A stretch of 64,000 nt of DNA from Crocinitomicaceae bacterium. Lineage in GTDB: Bacteria > Bacteroidota > Bacteroidia > Flavobacteriales_D > Crocinitomicaceae. Below, piece by piece: positions 7,009 to 15,905 of this stretch (the stretch's first letter is position 1; every line of letters begins with the position of its first letter). The DNA lies in contig JAHENC010000021.1 in NCBI GenBank assembly GCA_024643365.1, positions 161,975 through 225,974 on the forward strand, written 5' to 3'. The notes under the pieces were generated by a model. That model made no database searches. It had not been told where the DNA came from and worked only from the letters and a program-made list of their open reading frames with translations. A program made the translations under genes and the position numbers.

Positions 7009-9834
7009 ATGACACCATTTTCTAGAAGACACATCGGACCGAGTGAAGCAGAGAAAAAAGCCATGTTGGCTACCATCGGCATCGACTCGATTTCAACATT
7101 GATTGACCGCACTATTCCTGCCCAAATTCGTTTGGATGGCGAATTGAAAATCGCTGATGCGATGACGGAACAAGAATATTTAGAGCATGTTTCAGAATTG
7201 GCTGCAAAAAACCAAGTGTTTAAGTCATTCATTGGTTTAGGATACCATGAAACAATTGTTCCAAGTGTTATCCTAAGAAATGTATTAGAAAATCCAGGAT
7301 GGTATACGGCATATACGCCTTACCAAGCGGAGATTTCACAAGGACGTCTGGAAGCCTTGTTGAATTTCCAAACAATGGTTTTGGATTTAACAGGAATGGA
7401 AATTGCCAATGCATCGTTATTGGATGAAGGAACAGCTGCTTCAGAAGCAATGATTATGTTCTACAACTCGCGTTCAAGAGCAGAAGTTCAGGCTGGGAAA
7501 AATAAATTTTTTGTCGCAGAAGACGCTTTGCCTCAAAGTATTGATGTCATGTTAGGACGTGCCATTAATTTAGGCATTGAATTAGTAACTGGCAATATCG
7601 ATTCATTTGACGGATCAGCAGAATATTTTGGTGCATTTATTCAAAATCCAAGTGCACACGGACATGTTCGCGATTTGACAGCAAAAATTGCGCAATTGAA
7701 AGGACATGGAATTCAAGTTGCAGTAGCAGCAGACATTCTTTCATTGGTGGTGTTAAAATCGCCAGGAAGTATGGGTGCAGATGTTGTCTTGGGATCTTCT
7801 CAGCGATTTGGTGTCCCAATGGGATACGGTGGACCTCACGCGGCGTTCTTTGCAGCGAAGGAAGATTACAAACGAAATATCCCAGGAAGAATTATCGGTG
7901 TATCGAAAGATGCAGATGATAATTTCGCATTGCGAATGGCGCTTCAAACAAGAGAACAACACATCAAACGCGATAAAGCGACTTCAAATATTTGTACTGC
8001 GCAAGCATTATTGTCAGTTATGGCAAGTATGTACGCTGTTTACCACGGTCCAGATGGAATTCGTGCTATTGCAAATCACGTACATGACTTAGCAACGAAA
8101 ACGGCAGCTGGATTGTCAGCAAAAGGAATCTCTTTAGGAACAGACTCTTACTTCGACACCCTCTGGATTAAAGGTGTTGATTGTACAAGTGTTCGTGCGA
8201 AAGCGGAAGCACAAAAATTAAACTTCCGATACATCTCTGACTCAGAATTGAGCATCAGTTTTGGCGAGCCACATACCATGGAAGATGTTCAAGCTATTTT
8301 AGCTTGTTTCGATGCACAAGTTGCAGAAGGAACATCGAAACTTTCTTCCGATTTGAAAAGAAACGATGCTGTTTTAAGTCATCCAGTATTTAACAGCCAT
8401 CATTCGGAATCTCAAATGATGCGTTATTTAAAACGATTGGAAAACAAAGACCTTTCATTGGTTCACAGTATGATTCCTCTTGGTTCTTGTACCATGAAAT
8501 TGAACGCTGCGACAGAATTAATGCCGATTACCAATCCGCAATTTGCGAATTTACACCCATTTGCTCCAGTTGAGCAAGCAGCAGGATACCATGAAATGTT
8601 TAAACAGTTGTCTTTAGATTTATCTGAAAGCACAGGATTTGCAGGTGTTTCCCTTCAGCCAAACTCTGGTGCACAAGGTGAATACGCAGGACTAATGGTC
8701 ATCAAAGCGTTCCATGAATCAAATGGAGATACACAACGTAAGAAAATGATTATTCCTTCATCCGCTCACGGTACAAATCCTGCTTCCGCTGTGATGGCTG
8801 GATTTGAAGTGGTTGTGACTGGTTGCGATGAAAATGGAAACATCGACATCGAGGAACTTCGCCGCGTTGCAATTGACTTGAAAGATGTCTTGGCTGGAAT
8901 CATGGTAACATATCCATCTACACATGGTGTATACGAAGAAGGAATTCGCGAAATCACTTCAATTATCCACGAAAACGGTGGACAAGTATACATGGATGGC
9001 GCGAATATGAATGCACAAGTTGGATTAACAAATCCAGGGAATATCGGTGCTGACGTTTGTCACTTGAACTTGCACAAAACATTTGCCATTCCACACGGTG
9101 GTGGTGGTCCTGGTATGGGTCCAATCGGAGTTGCAGCTCACTTACTTCCATTCTTACCAGGAAGTCCAATCGTGAAAACGGGAGGAGAAAAAGCAATCCA
9201 TGCCATTTCCGCGGCTCCATTCGGAAGTGCCTTGATTCTCTTAATTTCTTACGCTTATATCAAGATGTTAGGTGCGAAAGGACTTCGTGAATCTACAGAA
9301 ATTGCGATTTTAAATGCGAATTACATCGCTGCAGGATTGAAAGGACATTACGATATTCTTTATACTGGAAAAAACGGAACAGTTGCCCATGAAATGATCT
9401 TAGACTGTCGCGATTTCAAACGCACAGCCGAAGTTGAAGTTGCTGACATGGCGAAACGCTTGATCGATTTCAACTTCCATGCACCAACAGTATCTTTTCC
9501 AGTTGCAGGAACCTTGATGATTGAACCTACAGAATCAGAAGATAAAGAAGAATTAGATCGCTTTATCACCGCGATGATTAAAATCCGTGAGGAAATTCGT
9601 CAAATCGAAAATGGCGAAGCAGATAAGGCAAATAACTTATTGAAAAATGCACCTCATACAGCGGATTGTATCATTAACAAAGAATGGAATTACCCATACA
9701 CACCACAAGAAGCAGCTTATCCAGTAGCTTATTTGAAAGAGTGGAAATATTGGGTACCCGTTCGACGCGTTGATAATGCGTTCGGTGACCGAAATTTGGT
9801 TTGCTCTTGTCCTAGTATCGAGAGTTACCAGTAA
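7009..9834 (+). CDS. gcvP: Glycine dehydrogenase (decarboxylating), P protein of the glycine cleavage system
   Basis: Decarboxylates glycine and passes the aminomethyl group to the lipoyl H protein, in the cytoplasm. The 941-residue protein is the fused single-chain form with both halves: an N-terminal module (MTPFSRRHIGPSEAEKK, YTPYQAEISQGRLE, MGYGGPHAAF) and a C-terminal PLP module with Lys690 in NLHKTFAIPHGGGG. ATG 7009 is chosen because it lies downstream of the promoter and gives the family N-terminus. Genes for the T and H proteins are not in the window. A strong intrinsic terminator follows directly. Confidence 0.97.
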   Translation: MTPFSRRHIGPSEAEKKAMLATIGIDSISTLIDRTIPAQIRLDGELKIADAMTEQEYLEHVSELAAKNQVFKSFIGLGYHETIVPSVILRNVLENPGWYTAYTPYQAEISQGRLEALLNFQTMVLDLTGMEIANASLLDEGTAASEAMIMFYNSRSRAEVQAGKNKFFVAEDALPQSIDVMLGRAINLGIELVTGNIDSFDGSAEYFGAFIQNPSAHGHVRDLTAKIAQLKGHGIQVAVAADILSLVVLKSPGSMGADVVLGSSQRFGVPMGYGGPHAAFFAAKEDYKRNIPGRIIGVSKDADDNFALRMALQTREQHIKRDKATSNICTAQALLSVMASMYAVYHGPDGIRAIANHVHDLATKTAAGLSAKGISLGTDSYFDTLWIKGVDCTSVRAKAEAQKLNFRYISDSELSISFGEPHTMEDVQAILACFDAQVAEGTSKLSSDLKRNDAVLSHPVFNSHHSESQMMRYLKRLENKDLSLVHSMIPLGSCTMKLNAATELMPITNPQFANLHPFAPVEQAAGYHEMFKQLSLDLSESTGFAGVSLQPNSGAQGEYAGLMVIKAFHESNGDTQRKKMIIPSSAHGTNPASAVMAGFEVVVTGCDENGNIDIEELRRVAIDLKDVLAGIMVTYPSTHGVYEEGIREITSIIHENGGQVYMDGANMNAQVGLTNPGNIGADVCHLNLHKTFAIPHGGGGPGMGPIGVAAHLLPFLPGSPIVKTGGEKAIHAISAAPFGSALILLISYAYIKMLGAKGLRESTEIAILNANYIAAGLKGHYDILYTGKNGTVAHEMILDCRDFKRTAEVEVADMAKRLIDFNFHAPTVSFPVAGTLMIEPTESEDKEELDRFITAMIKIREEIRQIENGEADKANNLLKNAPHTADCIINKEWNYPYTPQEAAYPVAYLKEWKYWVPVRRVDNAFGDRNLVCSCPSIESYQ

Positions 9835-9844
9835 TCAATTAGTA

Positions 9845-9875
9845 AAAAGTCCCTTTTCGAAGGGACTTTTTTATT
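9845..9875 (+). terminator. Intrinsic terminator after gcvP
   Basis: An A-tract followed by the stem AAGTCCCTT, loop TTCG and AAGGGACTT runs into a T-run. The stem is perfect, with a stable UUCG-type tetraloop, 10 bases after the gcvP stop. The A/T symmetry makes it potentially bidirectional. Confidence 0.9.
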
Positions 9876-9909
9876 TTTAACGTAGTTTCGTACGTAAATA
9901 CTAACGAAG

Positions 9910-10626
9910 ATGAAATTAGATATCCTAGCTTTTGCTGCCCATCCCGACGATGTAGAATTGTCTGCTTCTGGTACCTTGTTGCATTATGCTGCACAAGGAA
10001 AGAAAATCGGAATCATTGATTTAACCGAAGGTGAATTAGGGACGCGTGGAACGGTTGCTGATCGCTATGCAGAATCTGCTGCTGCCGGAAAACTCATGGG
10101 ATTGACGGTTCGTAAGAACTTGAACATGGGCGATGGATTTTTCGAAATAAATGAAGAAAACAAACGCAAAATCGTTGAGCAAATCCGTATCCATCAACCG
10201 GAAATCGTTTTCGCAAATTGCCTAAACGACCGACACCCAGACCATGGTCGTGGAGGGAAATTAGTTTCCGATGCATGTTTTTTAGCCGGATTACGTAAAA
10301 TCGAAACGATAGTTGATGGTATTTCTTTGGCGCCACATCGTCCGAGATTAGTATTGCATTACATTCAGGATCATTACATTCATCCAGATATTGTCATGGA
10401 TGTAACTCCTTTTATGGAACAAAAAATCGAGTTAGTGAAAGCGTACCGATCACAGTTTTTTGATCCAAATTCTAACGAACCAACGACGCCAATTTCTGGC
10501 GAAGAATTCTTCCAGTTCCTCAAGGGACGCATGATGCAATATGGACGACCAATTGGTGTTGATTACGCCGAAGGATTCACGGTGACGCGTATTCTTGGGA
10601 CGAAAGATTTGTTTGGTTTAGTTTGA
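9910..10626 (+). CDS. bshB1: Bacillithiol biosynthesis deacetylase BshB1
   Basis: Zinc-dependent deacetylase of the LmbE/PIG-L family that removes the acetyl group from GlcNAc-malate in bacillithiol synthesis. The 238-residue protein shows the N-terminal metal motif AHPDD (residues 10-14), ELGTRG, and the second metal/catalytic segment NDRHPDHGRG. These are BshB1 features shared by Firmicutes and Bacteroidota. It is cytoplasmic. It starts 76 bases after gcvP and past its terminator, so it is a separate unit. Its TGA stop lies 3 bases before an octamer repeat array; it is the one array-flanked gene end whose stop is not part of a repeat unit. Confidence 0.93.
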   Translation: MKLDILAFAAHPDDVELSASGTLLHYAAQGKKIGIIDLTEGELGTRGTVADRYAESAAAGKLMGLTVRKNLNMGDGFFEINEENKRKIVEQIRIHQPEIVFANCLNDRHPDHGRGGKLVSDACFLAGLRKIETIVDGISLAPHRPRLVLHYIQDHYIHPDIVMDVTPFMEQKIELVKAYRSQFFDPNSNEPTTPISGEEFFQFLKGRMMQYGRPIGVDYAEGFTVTRILGTKDLFGLV

Positions 10627-10628
10627 GG

Positions 10629-10831
10629 CTAATGTGCTAGTGTGCTAATTTGCTAGTGTGCTAATGGTTTAATGTGCTAGTGTGCTAGTGTGCTAATGTG
10701 CTAGTGTGCTAGTGTGTTAGTTACTTGATGTGCTGATTGTTTTATTACGTGCGGAAGTCCTTTAGCAAATTAGTCCTTTAGCAAATTAGCACATTAAACC
10801 ATTAGCACATTAGGCCATTCGTTCATTATTC
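10629..10831. repeat. Octamer array A: opposed arms with conserved loop
   Basis: The plus arm (10629-10738) is 13 consecutive 8-base units plus a partial one, mostly CTAATGTG, CTAGTGTG and CTAATTTG. The loop (10741-10759) begins TTTATTACGT. The reverse arm (10760-10831) is 9 units of the CATTAGCA/CTTTAGCA/AATTAGCA type. The arms are complementary and could form a long imperfect hairpin. The reverse arm runs without interruption into the -7 element at 10833-10840. The whole gap between bshB1 and the next gene is built from these units. Confidence 0.9.
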
Positions 10832-10832
10832 C

Positions 10833-10840
10833 TAACTTTG
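10833..10840 (+). promoter_or_regulatory. -7 promoter element in octamer register
   Basis: TAACTTTG (TAnnTTTG) ends 4 bases before the GTG at 10845, a leaderless-type spacing. It occupies bases 2-8 of the octamer that follows CATTATTC, plus one base. A TTAG at 10810-10813 lies 19 bases upstream, where a -33 element would be expected. Confidence 0.55.
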
Positions 10841-10844
10841 TTTT

Positions 10845-11258
10845 GTGAAAACACTGATTCTTATTTTCTTAAGTGCACTTTTGTTTCTAGGAAACATTGG
10901 GGTCCCTGTGTTTACACATGCTTGTGAAGAAGATGGTGTCTTTACATCGTTTTTCATAAAGCAGCAAAATCATTGTCAAGAAGAACAGTCGGATTTACCC
11001 CCTTGCTGCCAAAAAGAAAAAAAGAAGAATTGTTGTCACGATGAGAAAACCGTGGTGCAATTGGATGAGAAATATGTCCTAACACATGCTTTTTCCATTC
11101 CAATTTTTCACTTTTCATTTACCGCGAATCAGCAAATTTTATTTAATCCAAGCATACTTCATTCCGAAGACGTTTCCATTCAAACATGGGACGATCCGCC
11201 GACGCTGAGGAAATACGGTAAAGAATTACTGATCCAAAACTGCGTGTTTCGTATATAA
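10845..11258 (+). CDS. Small Cys-rich exported protein (resembles HYC_CC_PP family)
   Basis: A 137-residue protein with a GTG start, 4 bases after the -7 element. It has a hydrophobic signal segment (KTLILIFLSALLFLG), then HAC, a Cys/His-rich stretch (PPCCQKEKKKNCCHDEK), and a tail DDPPTLRKYGKELLIQNCVFRI-like in pattern. These landmarks resemble the Bacteroidota HYC_CC_PP family, small proteins found beside TonB receptors and metal-binding proteins. The context fits: a TonB-dependent receptor follows after 75 bases, then an HMA-domain protein. Metal binding in the periplasm is an inference from the CC/H clusters. Confidence 0.6.
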   Translation: MKTLILIFLSALLFLGNIGVPVFTHACEEDGVFTSFFIKQQNHCQEEQSDLPPCCQKEKKKNCCHDEKTVVQLDEKYVLTHAFSIPIFHFSFTANQQILFNPSILHSEDVSIQTWDDPPTLRKYGKELLIQNCVFRI

Positions 11259-11284
11259 AATTCGAATCATCCATACTCTCTACG

Positions 11285-11302
11285 TACTTGAAAATTCAAG
11301 TA
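11285..11302. repeat. Perfect inverted repeat upstream of the TonB receptor
   Basis: TACTTGAA, a two-base spacer AA, then TTCAAGTA, in the 75-base gap between the Cys-rich gene and the TonB receptor and 31 bases before its ATG. The symmetry and position suit an operator for a dimeric regulator or a small RNA hairpin. A variant -7 element TAATTTTA follows at 11323-11330. Confidence 0.5.
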
Positions 11303-11333
11303 TACGTTCCGTATTCATGATTTAATTTTAGCT

Positions 11334-13526
11334 ATGAAATATTATTTTTTAGGGTTCCTCCTCATCTGGATGTCCCATACCAATGCACAAATCAAAGGGG
11401 TTGTACTTCGACAAGACTCCACCAAAACTAACCCAATTGAAAATGCCAAAATTCGCCTTTCTCATTCGAATCAAGGGGTCTTTTCCAACCATGAAGGACG
11501 GTTTGAAATAGTTCTTCCCAAACTGTTACCGGACACATTGATCATCAGTGCTATGGGTTACTTGTCAGACTCCATTGTCGTCACTAAAAACGATCGCTTT
11601 GTAGCGTTCACCATTTTACTTATTCCAGTTTCGACAAAAACAGAAATTGTCTATCAACTTCGCAAAAATTCTCATCAGATCTCCAAAATGAAAACACTGC
11701 ATGTGGAAGAAATTGGATCTGGAGAATTGCGAAAAGCCGCCTGTTGTAATTTATCGGAGTCTTTTGAAACCAATGCCTCGGTTGATGTCAATATCACCGA
11801 TGCCGTTTCAGGAGCCAAGAAAATTCAAATGATGGGACTCGATGGTGTTTATACCCAAATACAATTGGAAAATATTCCTTACTTGCGTGGACTCGAAAGT
11901 TCATTTGGACTTCAATCCATTCCTGGAACCTGGATTGAGTCAATACAAATTACGAAAGGAACTGGTAATGTTGTGAATGGCTATGAATCGATGGCTGGAC
12001 TCGTAAATTTAGAAATTAAAAAACCGAGTGAAATGGAAAAATTCTATTTCAACGCTTACCAAAATCGCTTTGGACGTTCTGAAATGAATGTGAATGCTGG
12101 AACTAAAATCAATCAAAAATGGAGCACCGGAATATTGGGGCACGCCTCATCGATGTTCGGAAATATTGATCACAACATGGATGGTTTCCGAGACATTCCT
12201 ATGGGTGACAACTTCGCTTTCATGAATCGTTGGGCTTTTCAAGGCAAGAAAATGGAGGCGCAATTTGGCTTCAATGTATACCAAGATCGCAAAACAGGAG
12301 GACAGACAACGTACTTCAGAGATCATCCAAACGGATATGGTGTGACAATGAATTCACGTCATGCAGATCTTTACGCAAAAACAGGTTTCTTCAGCAAAAA
12401 ACCCATGCGCTCGTTTGGTGTCGTGTACAACCTGAAATATCAAACAATGAATGGTGCATTTGGAATTCGCGATTTTCAAGGTGAAGAAAAACGCGCCTAT
12501 GTAAATGCCATTTACGATGATATCCTCGGAACAAGCGATCATAAAATAAAAATAGGCGCTAGTTTTGTTGGACTTCAAATTCGGCAAAATGTTCAAACGT
12601 TAGAGCAATTGCGTACAGAAATGGTTCCTGGCATTTTCGCGGAATACACCTTTAAAGGAGCACGATTAAGTGCCGTTATGGGAGCCCGTTACGATCAACA
12701 CCTTACGTATGGAGGGCAATTCTCACCTCGGTTACATGCTAAATATGCCTTGACTCAACGTGCTGATCTACGTATTACAGCAGGTAAAGGATGGCGTGTT
12801 CCGAATTACATGATTGACAATATTTCCCTTTTAGCAAATTCCAAGACGTGGATTGCTCCATCGGAAATTAAACCGGAAATTTCATGGAATGCAGGCGCAT
12901 CCTTAGTGAAGGATTTTACACTGTTCGAAAAAACGGGAAACCTTAGCTTGGACTTCTACCACACCCTTTTCCAAAATCAGTTGATTATGGACCGAGATGC
13001 GGCATTGGATGCGATTGTCTTTCAAAACCTAGAAAATTCCTCCTATTCCAACAGTTTTCAAGTGGAATGGTCCTATTCTCCAATAAAAAACTTCGATCTG
13101 CGCCTAGCATACAAACACTTGGATGTCAAAGCATTGTACGATGGAGCGATGCGGCAACAAGTGATGATACCCAAGAACCGCGGATTCGTGAATCTCGCCT
13201 ACCGGACTCGAAACAGGCGTTGGGAATTCGATGGAACCTGTACCATTTATGGCAGGGCACGATTACCGCTCGAACTTCTCTCGTCCGGTTTGGAAGCACA
13301 CGATGAACAAAGTCCTATTTATCCAATGGTCAATGCTCAAATTACACATATTTACAAAAAATGGAATTTTTACCTAGGTGGGGAAAATTTAACGAACTTT
13401 AAACAGGTAAATCCGATTATCGATGCTCAAAATCCTTTTGGAAGTTCCTTCGATGCAAACCGAGTTTGGGGTCCGATTATGGGATGGAATGTGTATATGG
13501 GTGTTCGGTATGCGATGAAGGGGTAA
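11334..13526 (+). CDS. TonB-dependent receptor, probable metal or metallophore uptake
   Basis: A 730-residue outer-membrane receptor. Order of parts: signal peptide (to THTNAQ-like cleavage after residue 19), a carboxypeptidase-regulatory-like beta domain (IKGVVLRQDST to ISAMGYLSDS), a plug containing AACCNLSESFETNASVDV, MGLDGVYTQIQLENIP and ITKGTGNVVNGYESMAGLVN, then a C-terminal barrel ending NVYMGVRYAMKG. The AACCNLSESFE plug segment is typical of receptors found next to HMA-domain and Cys-rich proteins in Bacteroidota. Copper or another heavy metal is a reasonable substrate guess, but it is inferred from neighbours. The TAA stop is bases 2-4 of the first octamer of array B. Confidence 0.88.
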   Translation: MKYYFLGFLLIWMSHTNAQIKGVVLRQDSTKTNPIENAKIRLSHSNQGVFSNHEGRFEIVLPKLLPDTLIISAMGYLSDSIVVTKNDRFVAFTILLIPVSTKTEIVYQLRKNSHQISKMKTLHVEEIGSGELRKAACCNLSESFETNASVDVNITDAVSGAKKIQMMGLDGVYTQIQLENIPYLRGLESSFGLQSIPGTWIESIQITKGTGNVVNGYESMAGLVNLEIKKPSEMEKFYFNAYQNRFGRSEMNVNAGTKINQKWSTGILGHASSMFGNIDHNMDGFRDIPMGDNFAFMNRWAFQGKKMEAQFGFNVYQDRKTGGQTTYFRDHPNGYGVTMNSRHADLYAKTGFFSKKPMRSFGVVYNLKYQTMNGAFGIRDFQGEEKRAYVNAIYDDILGTSDHKIKIGASFVGLQIRQNVQTLEQLRTEMVPGIFAEYTFKGARLSAVMGARYDQHLTYGGQFSPRLHAKYALTQRADLRITAGKGWRVPNYMIDNISLLANSKTWIAPSEIKPEISWNAGASLVKDFTLFEKTGNLSLDFYHTLFQNQLIMDRDAALDAIVFQNLENSSYSNSFQVEWSYSPIKNFDLRLAYKHLDVKALYDGAMRQQVMIPKNRGFVNLAYRTRNRRWEFDGTCTIYGRARLPLELLSSGLEAHDEQSPIYPMVNAQITHIYKKWNFYLGGENLTNFKQVNPIIDAQNPFGSSFDANRVWGPIMGWNVYMGVRYAMKG

Positions 13527-13706
13527 TGTGCTAGTGGCCTAATTTGCTAGTTATCTAATGTGCTAATGTGCTAGTTTGCTAGTTTGTTAATGTGCTAGTT
13601 ATCTGGGGTGCTAATGTGCTAGTTTGCTAGTTTGTTAATGTGCTAGTTTGCTAATGTGCTAGTTTGCTAATGTGCTAGTTTGCTAATGTGCTAGTTTGCT
13701 AGTTTG
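13523..13706 (+). repeat. Octamer array B: 23 units without indel
   Basis: Twenty-three consecutive 8-base units in perfect register, mostly alternating CTAATGTG and CTAGTTTG with TTAATGTG and CTAGTTAT variants. The first unit (GTAATGTG) contains the TAA stop of the TonB receptor gene. The array fills the gap to the HMA gene except for the last 24 bases. There is only a plus arm, so no hairpin partner. Confidence 0.95.
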
Positions 13707-13730
13707 AATGAATATTTTTTAAATTTATAT

Positions 13731-14066
13731 ATGATGAAAACAATAACCTTAAGTCTATTTTTTGTGCTATTGAGCACGGTAAGTTTCGGACAAAAATCTA
13801 TAACTTGTCAAATACAAACGAATGCGCAATGTGGTGATTGCAAGGAACGTATTGAAGGAAAATTAAATTACACTAAAGGAATCAAGTTTGCTGAACTCGA
13901 CGACCAAACGAAAATCGTGACTGTCAAATACGACCCGAGTAAAATTGAACTTTTGACCATCAAACAAACAATTGCGAAAATTGGTTATGACGCAGATGAA
14001 GTGAAAGCGGCACTTGAAGATGTCGAGAAATTACCGAAGTGTTGTCAGCCGAAGGGACATGAATAA
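13731..14066 (+). CDS. Exported heavy-metal-associated (HMA) domain protein
   Basis: A 111-residue protein with signal peptide MMKTITLSLFFVLLSTVSFGQ and one ferredoxin-like HMA domain. The metal loop is NAQCGDCKERIE (CxxC) and the fold continues through TVKYDPSKIEL and IAKIGYDADEV; a C-terminal CC pair follows in KCCQPKGHE. HMA domains carry Cu(I) or similar soft metals. Start 13731 is chosen over the in-frame ATG at 13704, which lies inside array B and would add residues before the signal peptide; 13734 is also possible. It is the third member of the metal trio. Its TAA stop is the start of array C. Confidence 0.85.
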   Translation: MMKTITLSLFFVLLSTVSFGQKSITCQIQTNAQCGDCKERIEGKLNYTKGIKFAELDDQTKIVTVKYDPSKIELLTIKQTIAKIGYDADEVKAALEDVEKLPKCCQPKGHE

Positions 14067-14203
14067 TGTGCTAATTTGCTAATGATCTAATGTGCTAATT
14101 TGCTAATGATCTAATTTGCTAATGATCTAATTTGTTAATGTGCTAATTACCTTCCGCCGTGGCGGAGTGCTAATTATCTTCCGCAGCGGGGGATTGCTAA
14201 TTG
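14063..14203 (+). repeat. Octamer array C with two GC-palindrome insertions
   Basis: Eleven 8-base units (14063-14150; CTAATTTG, CTAATGAT, CTAATGTG types) begin at the TAA stop of the HMA gene. They are followed by a 19-base insert with palindrome CCGCCGTGGCGG (14151-14169), one unit, a degenerate second insert (14178-14196) and a last unit. It lies between two convergent genes and ends 14 bases before the stop of the T9SS protein gene. Each insert looks like an octamer split after CT, joining the two repeat families. Confidence 0.88.
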
Positions 14204-14216
14204 AATGTAGGAGAAA

Positions 14217-15905
14217 TTAATCTACAATCGTGATGCGTTTTCGCTGTGATCCAATCAATACATAGTACATTCCGGGGTGGATTCCTTCTAGACTGATTTG
14301 CGTCGTGAAGGTTCCTGTGCGTAATTCTGATCCATTTAAATCGTATAATCGGAAGACTCCAGGAGAAATTCCGCTGATGTTCAATGACTGATTTCCGTTT
14401 AGGGGATTTGGATAAACAAAGAATGTTTCTTCGTTTTCGTTCAATCCGGAATCTACAATGGTTAAATCTATAGTAACGGTGCTATCACATCCATACATAC
14501 TCGTGAAAAACTGAGTGTGCAAAGCCGAAGTTGTGTATTCTTGACCATTCCATATGAAAACATCAAAAACAGTTGAGTCAATGAGCGTGCTCGTAATCGG
14601 ATGAATGGTTAAATTCAAAATAACTGTTGAATCGCACCCGGAAATACTTTGCAAGGAATCTACGTACACTCCGCTTTGCCATAGGCTTTGTCCATTCCAA
14701 CCAAAATTACCACAAGCCTCTTCTGTTAGATTGGTTGTGAATTCATCTAAAATGGTCAAGTTTAATACTACCGTCGAATCACAGCCCCACGTTGTTGATC
14801 CTTGATATGGATATGTGCCACTTTGCGTGTAGGTTTGTCCGTTGAAGCTATAGGAATTACAAGAAGAAATATTCAGTGTATTCGCATAAGCTAAATGCTG
14901 ATTGATATTTAAGGCCACCGCTGGACTTTGTCCACAGGCATTTTGTGCAAGTACACTGACTGTTCCACTGACAAAACTAGGACTAAACAATAAATTAAGT
15001 GTTGTTCCAATACTGCTTCCAGTTGCTCCATTTGGTGTTGTCCAAACGTAAGAAGTCGCTCCATTTACAGCAGAAATGGAATAGGATTCTGATCCATCAT
15101 AACAAAAATGAGCAGCGCCTGTAATTCCCGCTGGGGAAGATGGAGCTGTGTTTACGGTTACTGTTACCGCCAATCGATTGGTTGATTCTACACCGCCAAC
15201 TGTTTGAGATGCGTAATACGTTGTGCCATTATTCAAAACCGATGTGCCATTTAATGGTGTTCCACCTGTAGCACTTGCATACCATTGAATGGACGTTCCT
15301 GATGCTGTTAACTGGGAAAGCACTGCGCCAGAACAAAAGGTTTGAGAAGCAGAACCTGTTGGTGCCGCTGGTGGAGGTGGTGGAGGTACCAAAGTGAAAT
15401 TCGCTGTGGTAATTCCACGATTCGAAGATCCGTGGTAACTGAAACCATACGTTGCGCTCCCTGCCCTAGCCCAAATCAAACTAAGTGAACCTGTGGAAGC
15501 GGTAAAAATATGATCGTTCGCATCTCCTGTGTTTAATGCTCTTGTTGCAACAACCGTTCGAACACCTGTAGCAACTGCATCACTGACAATCGTCCAGTTT
15601 TGTTGTGGGTCAGCAGTTGGAGCGGAATAACCACCGATACTCGCATCAAAAGCACTTAATGTTCCGGCAGTATGAACCGTTACGACATCATTACCTGTTC
15701 CCATACTCGTCGCATCAAATCCCAATGCAAACCATCTTGTAGCAGGACCTGTCAAGGTTAAAGTTACTTGTGTTCCGACATCTATTTTAGCTGTCATTGC
15801 CAATCCGGATGTAGTACTCAAGGAAATAACTCCCGTTGTGTAAGTTTGTGCATGAACGTACGTTCCAACAAAAAGAAGAAGGAGAAAAAGTAGGTTATTT
15901 TTCAT
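14217..15905 (-). CDS. Secreted DOMON/Ig-like protein with T9SS type A sorting domain
   Basis: A 562-residue surface or secreted protein. It has signal peptide MKNNLLFLLLLFVGTYVHAQ, a DOMON-like domain (about 25-170, with WFALGFDA, DVVTVH and SLIWARAG), a proline linker, Ig-like segments (QWYASATGGTPL; a PKD-like part), three repeats of the type C-x-S-x-x-F-x-W/N-G-Q ending GCDSTVVLNLTI, and a C-terminal FVYPNPLNG...KRITIVD sorting domain. The last shows export by the type IX system. Start 15905 is chosen because MKNNLL begins the signal peptide and overlaps the ankyrin gene stop by 11 bases, suggesting translational coupling. DOMON domains bind heme or sugars; the ligand here is unknown. Confidence 0.85.
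   Translation of the reverse strand: MKNNLLFLLLLFVGTYVHAQTYTTGVISLSTTSGLAMTAKIDVGTQVTLTLTGPATRWFALGFDATSMGTGNDVVTVHTAGTLSAFDASIGGYSAPTADPQQNWTIVSDAVATGVRTVVATRALNTGDANDHIFTASTGSLSLIWARAGSATYGFSYHGSSNRGITTANFTLVPPPPPPAAPTGSASQTFCSGAVLSQLTASGTSIQWYASATGGTPLNGTSVLNNGTTYYASQTVGGVESTNRLAVTVTVNTAPSSPAGITGAAHFCYDGSESYSISAVNGATSYVWTTPNGATGSSIGTTLNLLFSPSFVSGTVSVLAQNACGQSPAVALNINQHLAYANTLNISSCNSYSFNGQTYTQSGTYPYQGSTTWGCDSTVVLNLTILDEFTTNLTEEACGNFGWNGQSLWQSGVYVDSLQSISGCDSTVILNLTIHPITSTLIDSTVFDVFIWNGQEYTTSALHTQFFTSMYGCDSTVTIDLTIVDSGLNENEETFFVYPNPLNGNQSLNISGISPGVFRLYDLNGSELRTGTFTTQISLEGIHPGMYYVLIGSQRKRITIVD

Noticed and set aside
7775..8092. 105-codon frame inside gcvP, and similar long shadow frames within ugd, wbpD and wbpE-like genes
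   Set aside because: They lie wholly inside strongly conserved genes in other frames and show no protein-like features.
10629..10831. CRISPR array reading of the octamer tracts
   Set aside because: Units are 8 bases with no long identical repeats and no unique spacers; no cas genes are present.
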